From contig CANSSP010000020.1 of assembly GCA_947649645.1 (NCBI GenBank), positions 1 through 58,302 on the forward strand: a DNA stretch of 58,302 nt, in the 5' to 3' direction. A model generated the notes under the pieces. That model searched no databases. It saw only the letters and a program-made list of their open reading frames with translations, and was not told the DNA's origin. Made by a program: the position numbers and the translations under genes. Positions 55,425 through 58,302 of this stretch are shown here, in pieces (position 1 is the first letter of the stretch; every line of letters begins with the position of its first letter). Origin of the DNA: an uncultured Roseburia sp. Lineage in GTDB: Bacteria; Bacillota; Clostridia; Lachnospirales; Lachnospiraceae.

Positions 55425-56030
55425 CTACTTTCTCCCTGCAACCCACCGCAGTCCCCAGTTGAATGCCTGGTCCATCTGCTGATGTCCCTGGAAAAACTGA
55501 ATCACCTTTTCCACACTGAACGTTTCGTTGTTCTGATTTTCAAACAATGCGAGCGCACACATCTTGTCATATGAATTATAACTGTCCATTTTTACAATCA
55601 GATCTTCCGCCCCCGGATATTTGACCGTTACCGTCGCATCCGCCTGCTGCCAGTTCGCAACTCCTTCATAGATAAAGGTATAGACAAGAACTCTTTTAAT
55701 CTCTGCAATCTGATTTCCGTTGATTCTTAAATTCTCGCCTGCCACAGCAGCCCCTGTCCTGTCGTCACCGTCCAGCGCGATAAACGGCGGATTGGAAAGC
55801 GTCCCAAACGAATTTCCAAGTGCCTGAACGCAACCCTTCATTCCCGATTTTAATTCGAAAAGGCATCCCAGATCCAGATCAATGCCGGAGCCCGCTCCTA
55901 AAAGCCCGGAAAGAAATCCCTTTTTCAGAGGCTTTGCATTCCAGTTCAGATTTACAAGAATCTCGCCGAGTCCGGTTGAAGAACTCTTTTTCAGATTTAC
56001 TTTTTGTCCTTTTTGCAGATTAATTGCCAT
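55425..56030 (-). CDS. TerD-family protein
   Basis: 201-residue TerD-domain protein. The start INLQKGQKVNLKKSSSTGLGEILVNLNWNA and the motif PPFIALDGDDRTGAAVAGENL are characteristic; the Asp-rich loop could bind calcium. A Gly-rich hydrophobic stretch (KKGFLSGLLGAGSGIDLDLGC) is also typical. TerD proteins belong to tellurite or stress clusters, but none of the partners (TerC, TerZ) are here. AAAAGGAGAACACA precedes the ATG. The protein stands alone between convergent DUF885 and rsmI. Confidence 0.9.
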   Translation of the reverse strand: MAINLQKGQKVNLKKSSSTGLGEILVNLNWNAKPLKKGFLSGLLGAGSGIDLDLGCLFELKSGMKGCVQALGNSFGTLSNPPFIALDGDDRTGAAVAGENLRINGNQIAEIKRVLVYTFIYEGVANWQQADATVTVKYPGAEDLIVKMDSYNSYDKMCALALFENQNNETFSVEKVIQFFQGHQQMDQAFNWGLRWVAGRK

Positions 56031-56117
56031 TGTGTTCTCCTTTTGTGCATCTGAAACAAAAACAACTGATACCGTCTCTTAAATACTAACAGATTACCGG
56101 TATTTTTACAAGTATTC

Positions 56118-56966
56118 TCACGTATCCAATTGCAGAAGCGCCTGATATACGTCTCTTTTACACATCCCCCTGTCATCCGCCACAAGCTTCATCGCTTTCT
56201 TTCGATCAATTCCCTTATCCTCATAGAACTTTACATGTTCTGCGATTGACAGTCTCTCCCATGTCTTTTGTTCTTCTCTTTTCAATTCCTCAAATTCTTT
56301 TCCGTGAACAATCAGAACATATTCCCCGCGCGGCTCTTTTTCCTGATACAGATCAATACATTCCGACAAGGTCATATTAACTCTTTCCTCATACCGCTTG
56401 GTAAGTTCCCTGCACACTGCAATTTTCCGGTCTCCAAGAACATCATAAAGTTCGGCAAGCGTTTTTTTCAGATGATGGGGGGACTCATAGAGAACAATCG
56501 TCCTTGTTTCCTGTCTGAGCTGATTTAAAATATCCGCCCGCTCTTTTTTCGCGCGCGGAAGAAAGGCTTCAAACGCAAATCTCCTTGTCGGAAGTCCCGA
56601 CATTGTAAGCGCCGTGACGCAGGCTGAAGGTCCCGGCAGAGAAGTAACCTCAATCCCCTCCTCACAGCAGATGCGCACCAGCTCTTCACCGGGATCCGAA
56701 ATCCCAGGCGTACCCGCATCGGTAATCAAAGCAACCTCTTTTCCTTCTCTCATCTTCCCGACAAGATCGTATGCCTTTTCGATCTTATTGTATTCATGAT
56801 AACTTGTCATCGGCGTTCTGATAGCAAAGTGATTTAAGAGTTTTATTGAATTTCTGGTATCTTCCGCCGCAATCAGATCAACTTCTTTTAGCGTGCGCAG
56901 GACCCTGTATGTAATATCCTCAAGATTTCCGATCGGAGTGGCGCACAAATACAATTTTCCTGGCAT
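56118..56966 (-). CDS. rsmI: 16S rRNA 2'-O-ribose methyltransferase
   Basis: 282-residue RsmI (YraL) that methylates ribose of C1402 in 16S rRNA. The hallmarks are LYLCATPIGNLEDITYRVLRTLKEVDLIAAEDTRNS, ALITDAGTPGISDPGEELVR, SLPGPSACVTALTMSGLPTRRFAFEAFLPR and ESPHHLKKTL. AGGAAAGGAGCAGATT precedes the ATG. Another rRNA methylase, rsmA, lies nearby but with different neighbours. Confidence 0.96.
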   Translation of the reverse strand: MPGKLYLCATPIGNLEDITYRVLRTLKEVDLIAAEDTRNSIKLLNHFAIRTPMTSYHEYNKIEKAYDLVGKMREGKEVALITDAGTPGISDPGEELVRICCEEGIEVTSLPGPSACVTALTMSGLPTRRFAFEAFLPRAKKERADILNQLRQETRTIVLYESPHHLKKTLAELYDVLGDRKIAVCRELTKRYEERVNMTLSECIDLYQEKEPRGEYVLIVHGKEFEELKREEQKTWERLSIAEHVKFYEDKGIDRKKAMKLVADDRGMCKRDVYQALLQLDT

Positions 56967-57093
56967 AATCTGCTCCTTTCCTGTTGCCCTGTACTCTATG
57001 CTAACACTTTTTATATACTGTTTTCAACTGTATTTCCAAAAAAGCCAACTTGCCGCACATCCTGCCAGACACAATCATAATTACATCACTGTC

Positions 57094-58101
57094 CTATTTT
57101 ACAATCACGGTCATCCGCGCCTTTACCCCGTCTTCTTTTGCGTAGATATACGCTTTTCCTGCCTCTTTTGCGTGGATTTTTCCGTTTTCATCTACTGTCG
57201 CGATATTGGTATTAGAAGAAGAATAGACCGGCTTATTGCCGGAAGATACGGTAACTTTCGTCTGGTAAGTATCTTTGGGCGACAATTCAATACTTTCGTT
57301 TTCAAAAGCAATCACCGGTTTTTTCACGGTAACTTCACACGTTCTGCTGATGCCGTCCACCGTAACCGATATTGTCGCCGTCCCGTTTTTGACCGCTGTC
57401 ACCAGCCCGCTCTCATCTACCGTCGCAACGCTCTTTTTATTTGATTTCCACACAGGCCTGCTTTTTGACGTAGTTTGCACAGAAAGTTTTATTTTCCCCT
57501 TCCGGTAAAGCGAGACGGATTTCCGGCTCAGCCTGACAGAAGGCTGTTTTACGGTGACATTACAATTTACCGTTGTCTTATCCGCAGTTACAGCGATCGT
57601 CGTTTTTCCTGGTTTTCTGGCAGTTATCAGCCCATCTTCATCCACCGTCGCAATACTCTTTTTACTCGATTTATAAGTGACGGGATGCCCGTTGGACGTA
57701 ACCGCCGTCAGAGAAAAACTGCTGCCGTTCTCCATCGATACACTTTTCCTGTTTAATGTTATCGTGGTCTTTTGTACTTTGATTCTGCAGCTTGCCTCAC
57801 CATTTTTAATCTTTGCAGTGATCACTGCCGATCCTGCTTTTCTGGCCATAATCTTTCCATAAGTGTTTACGGACGCCACAGATGAATCACTTGAAGAAAA
57901 ACTGGCTTTTTTTCCTGTGGATGTCAAAGCAATCAGATAGTACTCGTCTCCGATTTTCATTGTTCTGGAATATGTATTGAAAATGACATATTCATAACCG
58001 GATGCTGCATAAACCGGTGTATGATAATAGAAAACAAAAAGCATGGAAAATATGCAGAAGGCAGTCAGAACTGCCGTTAAGAATTTACTTTTATGTGACA
58101 T
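57094..58101 (-). CDS. secreted protein with four Big2 Ig-like repeats
   Basis: 335-residue exported protein. The signal peptide (FLTAVLTAFCIFSMLFVFYYHTPVYA) is followed by four Ig-like Big2 repeats. Their shared core is SVATVDE-G-ITAxKxG-xTISV: first at residues about 35-115, then 116-195, 196-270 and 271-335. There is no LPxTG anchor, so it is released or held by charge. It probably acts as a surface or biofilm adhesin. The ATG at 58101 follows TGGGGGGATTTC, and a promoter lies 50-80 bases upstream. Confidence 0.88.
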   Translation of the reverse strand: MSHKSKFLTAVLTAFCIFSMLFVFYYHTPVYAASGYEYVIFNTYSRTMKIGDEYYLIALTSTGKKASFSSSDSSVASVNTYGKIMARKAGSAVITAKIKNGEASCRIKVQKTTITLNRKSVSMENGSSFSLTAVTSNGHPVTYKSSKKSIATVDEDGLITARKPGKTTIAVTADKTTVNCNVTVKQPSVRLSRKSVSLYRKGKIKLSVQTTSKSRPVWKSNKKSVATVDESGLVTAVKNGTATISVTVDGISRTCEVTVKKPVIAFENESIELSPKDTYQTKVTVSSGNKPVYSSSNTNIATVDENGKIHAKEAGKAYIYAKEDGVKARMTVIVK

Positions 58102-58152
58102 GAAATCCCCCCATTCAGACGGCAGGATTGTCACGACAAGTCAACTGTAATT

Positions 58153-58181
58153 ACTATATCACATCAACTATGATTTGTAAA
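58153..58181 (-). promoter_or_regulatory. promoter of the Big2 protein gene
   Basis: Minus-strand TTTACA (58176-58181), 17-base spacer and TATAGT (58153-58158), about 50 bases before the ATG. A nearby TTGACA and TATAAT pair (58201-58220) has only 8 bases between and is not used. Confidence 0.7.
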
Positions 58182-58248
58182 GCATTTATTTGAAATTGAA
58201 ATTATATTGCATTTTGTCAATAGTTATGCAACAACTTTTTGAAAAAAT

Positions 58249-58302
58249 TTAGGCCAGTTTCTTGATTTCCTCTTCAAAGAGTTGGGCGGAAGTCTTAAAC
58301 CC
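58249..58302 (-). mobile_element. C-terminal tail of a probable IS30-type transposase (partial)
   Basis: On the minus strand the frame from the window edge to TAA 58249-58251 reads GFKTSAQLFEEEIKKLA. This resembles the end of IS30-family transposases (..KTPxExFEEEL..). The element would lie to the right of the window. Only 17 residues are visible, so the family call is tentative. Confidence 0.45.

Noticed and set aside
58201..58220. TTGACA and TATAAT pair on the minus strand
   Set aside because: The spacing is only 8 bases, so it cannot act as one promoter.

Overview
The window looks like a chromosomal segment of a spore-forming Clostridia bacterium, most likely a Lachnospiraceae gut anaerobe. 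This is inferred from the adjacent spoIID and SpoIIQ-like genes, a domain-permuted GH3 glucosidase, a GPH-family sugar symporter, a SigV/RsiV-type pair, VanW and VanR/S-like proteins, and strong AGGAGG-type ribosome binding sites. No tRNA, rRNA or CRISPR array was seen.

Layout. (1) 1-7100: a glycan-use module with a permuted GH3 beta-glucosidase, an AraC regulator, and a divergent GPH symporter plus type-B carboxylesterase, closed by a terminator near 7240-7272. (2) 7398-30904: one long plus-strand operon for a contractile injection system (CIS, extracellular/phage-tail-like class). In order it encodes sheath, tube, tail-assembly chaperone with an apparent -1 frameshift extension, second tube protein, an unknown protein, LysM adaptor, hub, spike, gp25, two large baseplate wedge proteins, tail protein I, a YGKLL-type protein, a single-pass protein with a kinase-like N-terminus, a membrane MORN-repeat protein, a Pvc16-like terminator, an unknown protein, a PAAR-like tip, a membrane sensor with a dead cyclase domain, and an AAA+ ATPase. 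A terminator follows at 30992-31022. (3) 31045-33905: a decayed MT-A70 methyltransferase, a SigV/RsiV-like pair, a flavin reductase and a 50-residue membrane protein. (4) 33972-43855: leuA fused to an AraC DNA-binding domain, nth, mfd, pth, a DUF6171-like protein, a GH51 arabinofuranosidase and a VanW protein. (5) 43961-58302: a sensor kinase and response regulator, a DEAD-box helicase, SpoIIQ-like and SpoIID, rsmA, a DUF885 lipoprotein, a TerD protein, rsmI, a Big2-repeat surface protein and the tail of a probable transposase.

The main discovery candidate is the CIS. It has tube, sheath, baseplate, tip, terminator and ATPase genes, but I recognise no tape measure, tail fibre or toxin. In their place are three membrane proteins (kinase-like, MORN and pseudo-cyclase), which suggests a membrane-linked or signal-triggered machine. 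Expression appears to use three uncommon devices: OmpR/PhoP-like direct repeats at the promoter, a hairpin between the Shine-Dalgarno and the sheath start, and a near-textbook -1 frameshift cassette in the assembly chaperone. A second independent oddity is the leucine-biosynthesis enzyme LeuA carrying an AraC-type DNA-binding domain.
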